A stretch of 64,000 nucleotides of DNA, taken from assembly GCA_015143295.1 (NCBI GenBank), contig CM026551.1:9072499-9136498 (forward strand), in the 5' to 3' direction. The notes under the pieces are model-generated. The model saw nothing but the letters and a program-made list of their open reading frames with translations, searched no databases and had not been told where the DNA came from. Source of the stretch: Tetracentron sinense (taxonomy: Eukaryota > Streptophyta > Magnoliopsida > Trochodendrales > Trochodendraceae). Positions 43,951 through 57,432 of this stretch are shown here, in pieces. The number at the start of each line of letters is the position of its first letter. Within the stretch, counting starts at the first letter, position 1. A program made the translations under genes and the position numbers.

Positions 43951-46250
43951 TGTCGCGCCCCAAAATCCCACCTAACTTAATGTGAGACTTTGGCATGTGA
44001 CTTAATCATTAATTCCATAACTTCTTATCATAAGCATTTAAGGCAATTCTAAAAACATGGACCAAAATTATTTTTTTTCTTTAAATAAATGCAATCAAGT
44101 CCAATATCTGAAATAAATACTAAGACCTCATAATCAATTTAAAATCAACCTCTATGAATCTCCAGTCATAAACTCAAACTAACTATAAATCCATAATTTG
44201 TCTATTACAATTCTAAAATTCAAAATCCAAATATACTAGTGATCTAGTGTCCTGTGTATGGCCAGCAATCCAAGTTCCATTCTCCATCAGGATAGTCACC
44301 TGCTGGCTCTTCCTGCTCTTCCTCGTATTCTTCCTCTTCCCAAGGTCCTGGGGCACAAATGTCAAATCTAGCACCTGCCGACAACAACAGTCATCGGCTG
44401 AGTAACAAGTTACCCAGCGTATATACAAAATCCTGCCTAACAATATACGAGATTTGATAACAATATATTTTAAGATTCAACATCACAAGTGAACTCACAA
44501 TATTTCAAAGTGCGGAAGCATAATTAAATTTGATTCTTACACCTGATTACTCATGCTTATTTCTCTTATTTATCTTGCCTATTTTTGTTCATGAATTTAT
44601 TCAACAACATGCAATTGCAATAACTTAAAATAACTCTACCCCATATATCGGGTAGAGAATAACATATACCTTACTTTCCGAGGTACCACACAATATACAC
44701 ATTATCCGGTGTACACGGCTTGTCTACACATTATCCGGTGTATACGGCTTGTCTACACATTATCCGGTGTATACGACTTGTCTACACATTCGCCGGTGCA
44801 TACGGCTGGTTTTGCCTTGATCATAGGCCTGTGGGTACTCGGTCAGTGCAAAACTCAATCATGCATAATGCTTGTGTCCTTGTGTACTTGCATATTACTT
44901 GTCATCTTGTTTATTCTCATGCTTGTTCATGTATAGATTTCGTGAATCCGTGTGAATGAAATAAAATACTTGTAAATCATGCATAGATTTAAACATGCAA
45001 GGGTTCTCCTAAGTGATCAATATAAAGCATAATTTGTCAAATAAAATAAGGGATAATTTTATTTACTGCGTCTAAATTTTTAATACGCATCTATAATCAA
45101 ATAAGTCTCACAGGGCCTTAGTTTTCACAACACATAATGATCTCAAACAAACTTATAATAATTTCATCAATTCTGAACATCATCCACTTCCTCCATTCTC
45201 ATCATTCATACACCACAAAATCAATCCCATTCCCCTTGTTGATATAGAATAAAAAAAATCATAAACAACATCTTTTTCAAATAATTATCACAAGGAAATC
45301 ACCATCTAAAATGTTCTCTATTCATCATATATATATTATCCATCAGATAACCAAGATCTAAAATTTTCTAACATCGTCTATAGATTTTTCAAGGGAAAAT
45401 CCTGATTTAGAACATTACAAAAATCATCATATATAATTTTCCATGAGAAAATCTGAGTATAAACATCATAAAATCCTCATATATAATTTTCATCATAGTT
45501 TAAAACAATAAAAACATATTTACTATTGTCGTTCTTACTTTAGATCTATTTCTTCATCATATTTGTATCAATAATCCCTATATTGAGAGGAAGGAAGTCG
45601 TATTTACCTCTCACGATCGCTTCCCTACGATCAAACGTTTGCGAATGGGATGGATCTAAGCCTTTTTGTACTTTTTCCTTGCAACACCTTTGATTTCTCC
45701 TCTTGGATCTCTCCAAAACCCTTTTCTCTCACTCTCTTTAATGAGAACTCATAGGTTTTTCTTCTATTTTTCTCTCTAATAAGTTTTAGAATGATGAAAT
45801 ACCTAAAATCCATGAGTTAGGGTCTTTATATAGGCAATACCAGAGTTAGAAAGTGATAAGAACTGCTAAAACACTATTCACGGTTACTGTTCACGCGGTA
45901 TTGTTCACGCGGTTACTGTTCATCGTATTTACAGTTTTGCCACTGCACTTTGAATAATTCTATAGAGCTCAATTCTTATCGGATTAACCTGAAATTTGAA
46001 CCATAGCTACTTTAGGTCATATAGAATCTACATTAAAATTTTCATAAATTTTGGATTGCACAAAATGACCAAAATGCCCCTCTTATGATAAAGGAGATTT
46101 CGTCTATTTTTCACTTGATTAATTTATAAAACATCCTCATGCTACTTTAATTGTTCCAATTTTAAACTTATGTAATAAATTAATCATGACAACCAAGAAT
46201 ATTAAAATAATTGATACGAATACCAAGAAATTAAATTTCGGGTCTCTACA
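43951..46250. mobile_element. Solo LTR, 2300 bp
   Basis: Begins TGTCGCGCCCCAAAATCCC and ends GGGTCTCTACA, with the 5-bp repeat aatat on both sides (43946-43950, 46251-46255). The start resembles the long LTRs of plant Gypsy elements. It contains a four-copy 29-bp tandem repeat and a TATA-like word tttatatagg near 45829. No gag-pol is present. Two fragments of the same family occur inverted at 46653-47035 and 49862-50137. Confidence 0.82.
44696..44811. repeat. 29-bp tandem repeat, four copies, inside the LTR
   Basis: The unit tacacattatccggtgtata plus cggcttgtc is repeated at 44696, 44725, 44754 and 44783, the last with several changes. Frames of 75 and 79 codons over this region (YTACLHIIRCIR...) are translations of the repeat, since 29 is not a multiple of three. 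Confidence 0.92.
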
Positions 46251-46652
46251 AATATTTTGATTGCAAAATAAGATTCAACGATAAGAAATTTAGATTGCAA
46301 ACTCTATTACGATAAGATTAACAAACAAAAATAGCACTGTAGAATTCTAATTACAATAAATTTACCGAGAGTAAAGTCGAGAGCAAAACATAGTCATCGA
46401 CAACAACAAAGACGATAGCTGAAGGGCAGTTGAGAGCAACGTGCAACTTAGGATTGATGGACCATTTGCAGAAGTCGCGGTTCCCGCCCAGTTCCAAATA
46501 GCTCATGTGGTGTATTTGTATATTGATGGGGTACATGAAAAAGAATTCAAAAATTAGTTTCTTAAAAACCAAAATTTTGATGAAAGAAAGAACATAAAAA
46601 AATCAGACATAAAACTACAAGAAATAAAACAATTTAGTATTCAGATTGAGTC

Positions 46653-47035
46653 GTACACACTGAGTGTTTTGCACACACTGAGTGTTTCAATATGTCGGTA
46701 GATGCTGATTTTGATATATGTGCTCCCTATCCATGGGTTGAGAAAGACTATGGTGAGAAGGAGTCTACGGTGGAGGCTAGAGATTTGGACAAATGGCCTT
46801 ACGAGGCTTATTTCTGAGTGTCAGAAGAGAGAGAATGTGTATACTTTTAAAGAGTGGGCCGGACCACTCTTACTTTTGGTTTTGCTGTAAATAAACTCTT
46901 GGAATACTGTTTATTGTATAATGTTTTAGCTTCCGCTGTAGTATGCCTTGTATTCTTTTACAGGATGATTTAATTTAATAGGACAAGTCATGAGTCAAAG
47001 TATCTTAACTCCTAAGGGGTATTTTGGGTCATGAC
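46653..47035 (-). mobile_element. LTR fragment, minus strand (43951 family)
   Basis: Interrupts a satellite unit after attgagtc. On the minus strand the right edge reads TGTCATGACCCAAAATACCCC, close to the start of the LTR at 43951. The left part has a tandem pair of cacacactgagtgttt (about 46665-46690). Only about 380 bp are present, so this is a truncated copy. Confidence 0.55.
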
Positions 47036-47376
47036 ATGCCCAATTAGAATTTGAATCTGATTATATTTTTAAGATCCGAGTTTGATCCGGATTCAATCCG
47101 ATTAATGTTAATTTAAAAAACAAACTCTATTTAATAATATAAAATTTTAATAGGACCTTATTTAACTCCAATTAATGTTACTTTTTTCAATATTTTTTAG
47201 CATAGAAAATCTATGTAATATATTTAAAATGATTTTTAAAAGTTATTATAATCGGATCGGATCACCATATATCCGGATCCGTTCCGATTATAATCGGATT
47301 TCATCGTAGTAACCTGATCCGGCGGATCACTAATAGGCTCCAGAATCCGGATCCGATCCATTGAGTATTGATAGTC
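47036..47376. other. Unassigned insert rich in ggatccgg words
   Basis: AT-rich core flanked by words such as gatccggattcaatccgatt on the left and atccggatccgatcc on the right, partly complementary. It may be a MITE that landed beside the LTR fragment. The satellite resumes at gtcactataatgg. Confidence 0.4.
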
Positions 47377-49861
47377 CTAGTCACTATAATGGAATTTCCC
47401 TTCAGAAGAACATCTACTCACCATTGTTTAACTCGTTACGCTAAATACGAACACTAGATAAAAGATAAAAAAAAAGTATGGCATAATAAAACTAAAGGAT
47501 TGCTAGCCATATACACCCACAATATCGACACAAGGATAAACACTTTGGGGTTGGGCCCACACCCCAATGTTGGTTGTACTGAGAAATAGTGGAACGTGTA
47601 CAGCCTCACGAGTCTATAAGCAACAAAATCCTCAAGTTAATATCTTGATTGTAAAGTAAGATTAAACTTTATATTTTTAGATTATCAATTGTATTACGAT
47701 ACAATTAACGAACATAAAATAACACTGTAATAATATAATTACGATAAACTTACCGGGTATTAAACTGAGAGCGAAAGGCAGTCATCGACAACAACATAAA
47801 CGAAAGTTAAACGACAGCCGAGAGCAATGTGCAGCATAGGGTTAATAGCCCATCAACAGAATTGACGATTCGAGACCATTCCATATAGCTCGCATGGTGT
47901 GCTTTTGATGAAGGAATACATATAAAAAAAAAATATTGAAATCAGTTTCTTAACTATAAATTTTGAAGAAAAAAGGAATCTAAAAAATATAAAACTTAAA
48001 AGTACAAGAACTAAGAAGAGGCCTGCATTTAGACCGAGTCACTAGAAGGGAATTCCCATTACAAGAAATCAACTCACCATTGATTTACTCACTAAGCTAA
48101 ATACTCACCTTGATGGACAATTTGCAGAAGTCGCGGTTCCCGCCCCGTTCCAAATAGCTCACACGGTGTAGTTGTATAATGAAGGAGTACATGATAAATA
48201 ATTCAAAAAATTAATTTCTTAAATAGAAAATCTTGAAGAAACAAAGAATAAAAAAATCAGACTTAAAAAAAGAACTAAAACGATTATTTAGATCGAGTCA
48301 CTAAATGGAATTTCCCATAAAAAGAACATCTATTTACCATTGTTTAACTCGCTACGCTAAATATTAACACTAGATAAATGATAAAAAAAAAAGTATAGCA
48401 TAATAAAACCAAGGGGACTGCTAGCCATATACGCCCCCACAATGATAACACAGGGACAAAAACTTTAGGGTGGGGTCCACACCCCAATATTTGTCGTACT
48501 AGAAATAGTGGGACGCGTATAGCTCCACGAGTCTACATGCAACCATAATCCTAAAATTTCTATTTTGATTCCTAAGAAAGACTAAACTTTTAAATTTTAG
48601 ATTATCAACAGTATTACGATACAATTAACTAACATAAAAGAGCACAACAATATTACAATTACGATAAACTTACCAGGTACGAAACTGAGAGTGAAGACAT
48701 TCATTGAAGGCAACACATGCGAAAGTTGAAGGGCGGCCGAGAGCAATGTGCAACCTAGGGTTAATAGCCCATCAGCAGATGTGGCGATTCCAGACCATTA
48801 CATATAGCTCACATGGTGTAGTTCTAAATGAAGGAATAGGAATAACAAAAACATTCAAAATCAGTTTCTTACATAGAAAATTTTGAAGAAAGAGAATATA
48901 AAATATAATACTTAAAAGTACGAGAACTAAAAAGAGGATTGTATTCAGATCGAGTCACTAAAAGGGAATTTCCCTTAAGCAAGACATCTATTCACCATTG
49001 ATTTACTCACTTAGCTAAATACTAACACTAGATAAATGATTTAAAAAAAAAAAAACGTATTTCACAATATAATTTAAAGGAATGGCTAGCAATATACACC
49101 CCCCCACTAGCATGGAATATACAAAAACTTTCGGGTAGGGACCAAACCCAATTGTTTGGAATAGATAAAGACAGTGGGACATCTACGACCCCACGAGTTT
49201 ACAGGTACAAAATCGTAAACTAATATTTTTATTCCAAAATAACATTTAACTTTAAGAAATTTAGATTACACACATTATTATGATAAGATTAACTAACAAA
49301 ACTAGCACTATGGTATTCTAATTACAATAAATTTACTGAGAGTGTGTCAAGAGCAAAATATAGTCATCGACAGCAGCAAAGACGACAACAAAATACTAAA
49401 AGTGGAAAAGGATAAAAAAAAAAAGTATGTCATAATAAAACTAAGAGGATTTCTAGCCATATACACCCCCCCACAATCTCAGCACAAGGACAAACACTTT
49501 GAGGTGGAGCCCACTTCCTAATGTTTGTTGTACTAGAAACAGTGGGACGTGTACGGCCCCGAGTCTAGAAGCAACAAAATTCAAAAATTAATATTTTTAA
49601 TCTAGAGTAAGACAAAACATTAAATTTTTAGATTATCAACTGTAATGCAATATAATTAATAAACATAAAACAACTCTGCAATATTCTAATTACGATAAAC
49701 TTACCAAGATTGAAGTAGAGAGCAACGTGCAGCCTAAGGTAACAGGCCCATAAGCAGAAGTGGCGAGTCTCGACCGTTCCATATATTTCATGTAGTGTAG
49801 TTGTAAATGAAGGAATACATAAAAAAAATCCAAAATCAATTTCATACATAGAAAATTTTGA

Positions 49862-50137
49862 AGATAGAGCACTAGATAGGTGGCCCTATTCTGATTACTG
49901 GTGAGCGTGGTGAGAGGGAGATACATGTATTTTGATAAGCGGGGAATATCCGCTTTATACTTTTATGTTGTATACATTCTGTTGGTTCAGACAGGGCTAT
50001 ATATACAGGTTATGTTTTAGAAATTTTAGTTCCGCAATTTGGATGCCTTGTATGTTTTATGCAGGTTGGTATGATATGATTTGGGTCATGTGCAAAAAGT
50101 CTCCTATCTTCTAGGGGGTATTTTGGGTCGCGACAAA
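49862..50137 (-). mobile_element. LTR fragment, minus strand (43951 family)
   Basis: Non-satellite sequence inside a type II unit. Its right edge on the minus strand is TGTCGCGACCCAAAATACCC, nearly the same as the LTR start at 43951 and the fragment at 46653. It is about 276 bp and truncated. Confidence 0.6.
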
Positions 50138-53100
50138 ACACAAGATAAATGATTAAAAAAAAAGTATAGCATAATAAAACTAAGGGGATTGTTAGCCATA
50201 TACGCCCCACAAACTCGGTACAAGGACAAACACTTTGGGGTTGGGCCCACACCCCAATGTTTTTCGTACTAGAAAAAATGGGACGTGTACGGGCCCACGA
50301 GTCTTCACGCAACAAAATCCTAAAATTAATATCTTGATTCTAAAGTAAGACTAAACTTTATACTTTTAGATTATCAATTGCATTACGATACAATTAACAA
50401 ACAGAAAATAGCATTGGAATATTATGATTACGATAAACTTACCGAGTATGAAACCAAGATCGAAACGTAGTTATCAATAGCAGCACAGACGAAAGTTAAA
50501 AGGAAGCCGAGACCAACGTGCAGCATAGGGTTAATGGCCCATCAGCAGAATTAGTGATTCTAGACTGTTCCATATAGCTCACATGGTGTAGTTCAAAATG
50601 AAGGAATACATAGCAACAAAAATTCAAAATCAGTTTCTCACTTGGAAAATTTTGAAGAAATAAGGACTATAGAACATAAAACTACGAGAAGAGGACTACA
50701 TTTACATTGAGTCACTATAAGAGAATTTCAGCTACTCACCATTGATCGACTCCCTAAAAAAAATAATCACTAGATAAATGATAAAAAAGTTGGTCATAAT
50801 AAAACTAAGAGGATTGGTAGCCATATACACCGCCACAGTCTCAACACCAGGACAAACACTTTGCGGTGGGGTCCACATCCTAATGTTTTTCGTACTAGAA
50901 ACAATGGGATAGGTATGGCCCCATGAGCCTAGAAACAACAAAATCCAAAAATTAATATATTTAATCTAGAAAAAGGCTAAACTTTAAAATTTTAAATTAT
51001 AAACTGTATTGCAAAACAATTAACAAACATAAAATATCATTACAATATTATAATTACGATAAACATAACAAGATCGAAGCAGAGAGGAACGTGCAACCTA
51101 AGGTAATAGGCATGCAGAAGTGGTGAGTCTCAACTGTTCCATATAGTTCACATAGTGTAGCGGTAAATGAAGGAGTAAAAAAAAAATCAAAATCAGTTTC
51201 TAGCATAGAAAATTTTGAAGAAAGAAGGTATACAAAAATAAAAGACTCAAAAGTAAAAGAACTAAAAACGGAATCGTTTTCAGATCGAGTTACTAGAAGG
51301 GAATTTCCCTTAAGCAAGAAATCTACTTACCATTGATTTACTCACAAAGCTAAAAATCACCTTGATGAACCATTTGCAGAAGTCGTGGTTCGCGCCTCGT
51401 TATAATGAAAGAGTGCATGAAAAGAAATTAAAAAAATTAGTTTCTTACATTGAACAACAAAATCCTAAAATTAATATTTTTAATCTAGAATAAAACCAAC
51501 CTTTAAATTTTTTGATTATCAACTGTATTACAATACAATTAACTAACATAAAATAGCACTGCAATATTATATTTACAATAAACTTACCAAGACCGAAGCC
51601 GAGAGGAACGTGCAACCTAAGGTAATAGGCATGCAGAAGTGGCGAGTCTTGATTGTTCCATATAGGTCACATAGTGTAGATGTAAATGAAAGATAAAAAA
51701 AAAACAAAATCAATTTCTTACATAGAAAATTTCGAAGAAAGTAGGCATATAAACATAAAAGACTCAAAAGTACAAGAACTAAAAAGAGAATCGTATTCAG
51801 AACGAGTCATTAGAAGGGAATTTCACTTAAGCAAGACAAGGACTTACCATTGATTTACTCACTAACCTAAAAATCACTTGGATGAACCATTTGCAGAAGT
51901 CGCGGTTTACACCCCTTTCCAAGTAGCTCACACGGTGTAGTTGTATAATGAAAGAATGCATGAAAAGTAATTCAAAAAATTAGTTTCTTAAATAGAACAA
52001 CAAAATCCTAAAATTAAATTCTTAAATCTAGAATAAGACTAAACTTTAAAATTTTAGATTATCAACTGTCTTGCAATACAAATAACTAACATAAAATAGC
52101 ACTGCAATATCACAATTACGATAAACTCACCAAGATTGAAGCAGAGAGGAACGTGCAACCTAAGGTAATAGGCAAGCAGAAATGGCGAGTTTCGACTATT
52201 CCATATAGTTCACACAATGTAGCTGTAAATGAAAGAATTAAAAAAATAAATCAAAATCAATTTCTTATGTAGAAAATTTTGAAGAAAGAAGGTATATGAA
52301 CCTAAAAAACTTAAGAGTACAAGAACTAAGTACAGAATCGTATTCAGATCGAGTCACTAGAAGGGAATTTCCCATAAGCAAGAAATCTACTTAGCATTTA
52401 TTTACTCACTAAGCTAAAAATCACCTTGATGACACTAGTGATTTACTCACAAAGCTAAAAATCACCTTGATGAACCATTTGCAAAAGACGGGGTACGCGC
52501 TCTGCTCCAATAGCTTACACGATGTAGTTGTATAATGAAAGAGTGCATGAAAATTAATTCAAAAAATTGCTTTCTTAAATAGCACAACAAAATCCTAAAA
52601 TTAATATTTTCAATCTAGAGTAAGACTAAACTTTAGATTTTTAGATTATCAAATGTTTTGCAATACAATTAACTAACATAAAATAGAAGTGCGGTATTAT
52701 AATTACAATAAACATACCAAGATCGGAGTAGAGAGGAATGTGCAACCTAAGATAATAAGCATGCAGAAGTGTTGAGTCTCGACGGTTCCATATAGTTCAC
52801 ATAGTGTAGCTGTAAATAAAGGAGTAAAAAAAAAATCAAAATCAGTTTCTTACATTGAAAATTTTGAAGAAAGAACGTATATAAACAGAAAAGACTTAAA
52901 AGTACAAGAAATAAAAACAGAATCGTATTCAGATTGAGTCACTAGAAAGGAATTTCCCTTAAGAAAGACATCTACTTATTATTGATTTACTCACTAAGCT
53001 AAAAATCACCTTGATGAACAATTTGCAAAGGTCGCGGTTCGCGCTCCGTTCCAAGTAGCTCACACGGTATAGTTGTATAATGAAAGAGTGTATGAAAAGT

Positions 53101-53262
53101 AATTCAAAAAATTAGTTTCTTAAATAGAACAACAAAACCCTAAAATTAATAATTTTAATCTAGAATAAGACTAAACTTTAAATTTTTAGATTATAAACTG
53201 TATTGCAATACAAATAACTACCACAAAAAAACATTGCAATATTATAATTACAATAAACTTAC

Positions 53263-53352
53263 CAAGATCGAAGCAGAGAGGAACGTGCAAGCGAAGGTAA
53301 TAGGCATGCAGAAGTGGCGAGTCTCGACTGCTCCATATAGGTCACAGTGTAG
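53263..53352 (-). other. Representative A block with splice-like borders
   Basis: On the minus strand the block is preceded by a T-rich tract and TTTACAG and followed by GTAAGTTTAT. It is 90 bases long. In one frame it reads CELYGAVETRHFCMPI-type wording, in another LHYVNYMEQSRL-type wording; both are open across different copies. The acceptor AG and the donor are kept in most A copies of the right array. No transcript evidence is available. Confidence 0.45.
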
Positions 53353-54103
53353 CTGTAAATGACAGAGTAAAAAAAAAATCAAAATCAGTTTCTTACGTAG
53401 AAAATTTTGAAGAAAGAAGGTACATAAACATAAGAGACTTAAAAGTACAAGAACTAAAAACAGAATTGCATTTAGATCGAGTTACTAGCAGGGAATTTCC
53501 CTTAGGCAAGAAATGTGCTTACCATTAATTTATTCACTAAGCTAAAAATCACCTTGATGAGACCATTGATTTACTCACTAAGAAAAACTCACCTTGACGA
53601 ACAATTTGCAGAACTCGCGGTTCGCGCCCTGTTCCGAGTAGCTCACACGGGGTAGTTTTATATAAAAGAGGGATGAAAAGTAATTCAAAAATTCAGTTTC
53701 TTAAATAGAACAAAAAGATCCTTAAATAAATATTTTTAATCTAGAATAAGACTAAAATTTAAATTTTTAGATTCTGAAATGTATTGCAATACAAATAACT
53801 AACATAAAATAGGAGTACAATATTATAATTATGATAAACATACGAAGATCGAGGCAGAGAGGAACTTGCAGCCTAAGGTAATAGGCATGCAGAAGTGGCG
53901 AGTCTCGACTGTTCCATATAGGTCACAGTGTACCTGTAAATGAAAGAGTAAAAAAAAAAATGAAATCAATTTCTTACATAGAAAATTTTTAAGAAAGAAG
54001 GTATATAAAAGAAAAAGACTTAAAAGTACAAGAACCAAAAACGAAATCGTACTCAGATTGAGTCACTAGAAGGGAACTTCCCTTAAACAAGACATGTACT
54101 TAC

Positions 54104-54192
54104 CATTGATTTACTCACTAAGCTTAAAATCACCATGATGAACCATTTGCAGAAGTCGCGGTTCGCGCCCCGTTCCAAGTAGCTCACACGTT
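54104..54192 (-). other. Representative B block with donor-like border
   Basis: On the minus strand the block reads through CTACACCGTGTGAGCTAC-type sequence to CAATG followed by GTAAGTACATG. In the open frame it gives wording such as LHRVSYLERGANRDFCKWF. The donor-like GTAAGT is retained in almost all copies. The acceptor position has ACAAC where A blocks have ACAGC, so the AG is lost in B. Confidence 0.4.
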
Positions 54193-57100
54193 GTAGTTGT
54201 ATAATGAAAGAGTGCATGAAAAGTAATTCAAAAAATTAGTTTCTGAAATAGAGTAACAAAACCATAAAATTAATATTTTTAATTTAGAATAAGACTAAAC
54301 TTTAAATTTTTAGAATATAAACTGTATTGCAATACAAATAAGTAACATAAAATAGCACTGCAAAATTATAATTACAACAAACTTACCAAGATTGAAGTAG
54401 TGAGGAACGTGCAACCTAAGGTAATAGGCATGCAGAAGTGGCGAGTCTCGACTGTTCCTTATAGGTCACAGGGTAGCTGTAAATGAAAGAGTAAAAAAAA
54501 AATCAAATTCAGTTTCTGACATAGAAAATTTTGAAGAAAGAAGGTATATGAACAAAAAAGACTTAAAAGTACAGGAACTAAAAACAGAATCGTATTCAGA
54601 TCGAGTCACGAGAAGGGAATTTCCCTTAAGCAAGACATGTACTTACCATTGATTTACTCACTCAGCTAAAAATCACCTTGATGAACCATTTGCAGAGGTT
54701 GCGGTTCGCGCCCCGTTCCTAGTAGCTCACACGGGGTAGTTGTATACTGAAAGAGGGCATGAAAAGTAATTCAAAACATCAGTTTCTTAAATAGAACAAA
54801 AAAATCCTAAAATTAATATTTTTAATCTAGAATAATACTAAACTTTAAATTTAGATTATGATCTGTATTGTACTAAAATAACTAACATAAAATAGCAGTA
54901 CAATATTATAATTACCATAAACTTACCAAGATCGAAGCAGTGAGAAACGTGCAACCTAAGGTAATCGGCATGCAGAAGTGGCGAGTCTCGACTGTTCTGT
55001 ATAGTTCACATAGTATAGCTGTAAATAAAAAAGAGTAAAAAAAAATCAAAATCAGTTTCTTACACAAAAAATTTTGAAGAAAAATGGAATATAAACATAA
55101 AAGGCTTCAAAGTACAAGAACTAAAACCAGAATCTTATTCAAATCGAGTCACTAGAAGGGAATTTCCCTTAAGCAAGACATGTACTTACCATTGATTTAC
55201 ACACTAAGCTAAAAATCACCTTGATGAACCATTTGCAGAAGTCGCAGTTCGCGCCCCTTTCAAAGTAGCTCACACATTGAAGTTGTATAATGAAAGAGTG
55301 AGTGAAAAGTAATTCAAAAGATTAGTTTCTTAAATAGAACAACAAAATCATAAAATTAATATTTTTAATCAAGAATAAGACTAAACTTTAAATTTTTACA
55401 TTATCAACTGTATTGCAATACACATAAATAACATAAAATAGCACTGAAATATTAGAATTACAATAAACTTACCAACATCGAAGAAGAGAGCAACGTGCAA
55501 CCTAAGGTAATAGGCATGCAGAAGTGGCAAGTCTCGACTGTTCCATATAGGTCACACTGTAGCTGTAAATGAAAGAGTAAAAAAAAATAAAAATCAGTTT
55601 CTTACATAGAAAATTTTGAAGAAAGAAGGTATATAAACAAAAAAGACTTAAAAGTACAAGAACTAAAAACAGAATCGTAATCAGATCGAGTCACGAGAAG
55701 GGAATTTCCCTTAAGCAAGACATGTACTTACCATTGATTTACTCACTAAGTTAAAAATCACCTTGATGAACCATTTGCAGAGGTCGCGGTTCGTGACCCG
55801 TTCCAAGTTGCTCACACTGTGTAGTTGTATAATGCAAGAGTGCATGAAAAGTAATTCAAAAAATTAGTTTCTTAAATAGAACAACAAAACCCTAAAATTA
55901 ATATTTTAAATATAGAATAAGACTAAACATCAAAATTTTTAGATTATAATCTGTATTGCAATACAAATAACTAATATAAAATAGCACTGCAATATTATAA
56001 TGACAATAAACTTACCAGGATCGGAGCAGAGAGGAACGTGTAAGCTAAGGTAATAGGCATGCAGAAGTGGCGAGTCTCGACTGCGCCATATAGGTCACAG
56101 TGTAGCTGTAAAAGAAAGAGTAAAAAAAAAATTCAAAATTAGTTTCTCACGTAGAAAATTTTGAAGAAAGAAGGTATATAAACATAAAAGATTTAAAAGT
56201 ATAAGAAATAAAAACAGAATCGTATTCAGATCCAGTCACTAGAAATGAATTTTACTTAAGCAAGACATCTACCTATTATTGATTTACTCACTAAGCTAAA
56301 AATCACCTTGATGAACAATTTGCAAAGGTCGCGGTTCGTACCCCGTGCCAAGTAGCTCACACGGTGTAGTTGTATAATGAAAGAGTGCATGAAAAGTAAT
56401 TCAAAAAATTAGTTTGTTAAATAGAACAACAAAACCCTAAAATTAATATTTTTAATCTAGAATAAGACTGAACTTTAATTTTTTAAATTATAAACCTAAT
56501 TGCAATACAAATAACTAACATAAAATAGCACTGCAATATTATAATTACAATAAACTAACAAGGATCGAAGCAGAGAGGAACGTGCAACCTAAGGTAATAG
56601 GCATCCTAAAGTGGCGAGTCTCGACTGTTACATATAGGTCACAGTGTATTTGTAAATGGAAGATTAAAAAAAAAATCAAATCAGTTTCTTCTGTAGAAAA
56701 TTTTGAAGAAAGAAGGTATATAAACATAAGAGACTTAAAAGTACAAGAACTAAAAACTGAATTGTATCTAGATCGAGTTACTAGTATGGAATTTCCCTTA
56801 GGGAAGAAAAATCTACTTACCATTGATTTATTCACTAAGCTAAAAATCACCTTGATGAGAGCTTTGATTTACTCACCAAGAAAAACTCACTTTGACGAAC
56901 CATTTGCAGAAGTCGCGGTTCGTGCCCTGTTCAAAGTAGCTCACACGGGGTAGTTGTGTACTGAAAGAGAGCATGAAAAGTAATTCAAAAAATCAGTTTC
57001 TTAAATAGAACAAAAAAATCCTGAAATTGAAAATTTTCATCTAGAATAATACTAAACTTTAAATTTAAATTATGAACTGTGTTGCAATACAAATAACTAA

Positions 57101-57432
57101 CATAAAATAGCAGTACAATATTATAATTACCATACACTTACCAAGACCGAAGCAGAGAGAAATGTGCAACCCAAGGTAATCGGCATGCAGAAGTGGCGAG
57201 TCTCGACTGTTCCATATAGTTCACATAGTTTAGCTGTAAATAAAAAAGAGTAAAAAAAAATCAGTTTCTTCCATAGAAAATTTTGATGGAAAATGGTATA
57301 TAAACATAAAAGACTTCAAAGTACAAGAACTAGAAACAGAATCGTAATCAGATCGAGTAACTAGAAGGGAATTTCCCTTAAGCAAGACATGTACTTACCA
57401 TTGATTTACTCACTAAGCTAAAAATCACCTTG

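Larger units (their letters stand above)
38151..50950 (-). repeat. Type II satellite array with A, B and C blocks
   Basis: Same repeat family as type I but more diverged. An added C block is marked by ggacaaacactttggggtggg and its variants near 38355, 38952, 39775, 41797, 42427, 43310, 47535, 48452, 49130, 49487, 50226 and 50852. B-like blocks (tttgcagaagtcgcggttcc) occur near 38635, 40070, 46468 and 48121. A-like blocks (cagaagtggcgattcc) occur near 41655, 42095, 42978, 48775 and elsewhere. Spacing is irregular because of deletions and five later insertions listed separately. A poly-C run lies at about 38318-38337. Open frames here are repeat frames. Confidence 0.88.

Noticed and set aside
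44709-44959. Open frames with repeated Cys/Leu/Ile/Tyr words
   Set aside because: Translations of the 29-bp tandem repeat in an LTR. The unit length is not a multiple of three, so the apparent protein repeat shifts frame by frame.
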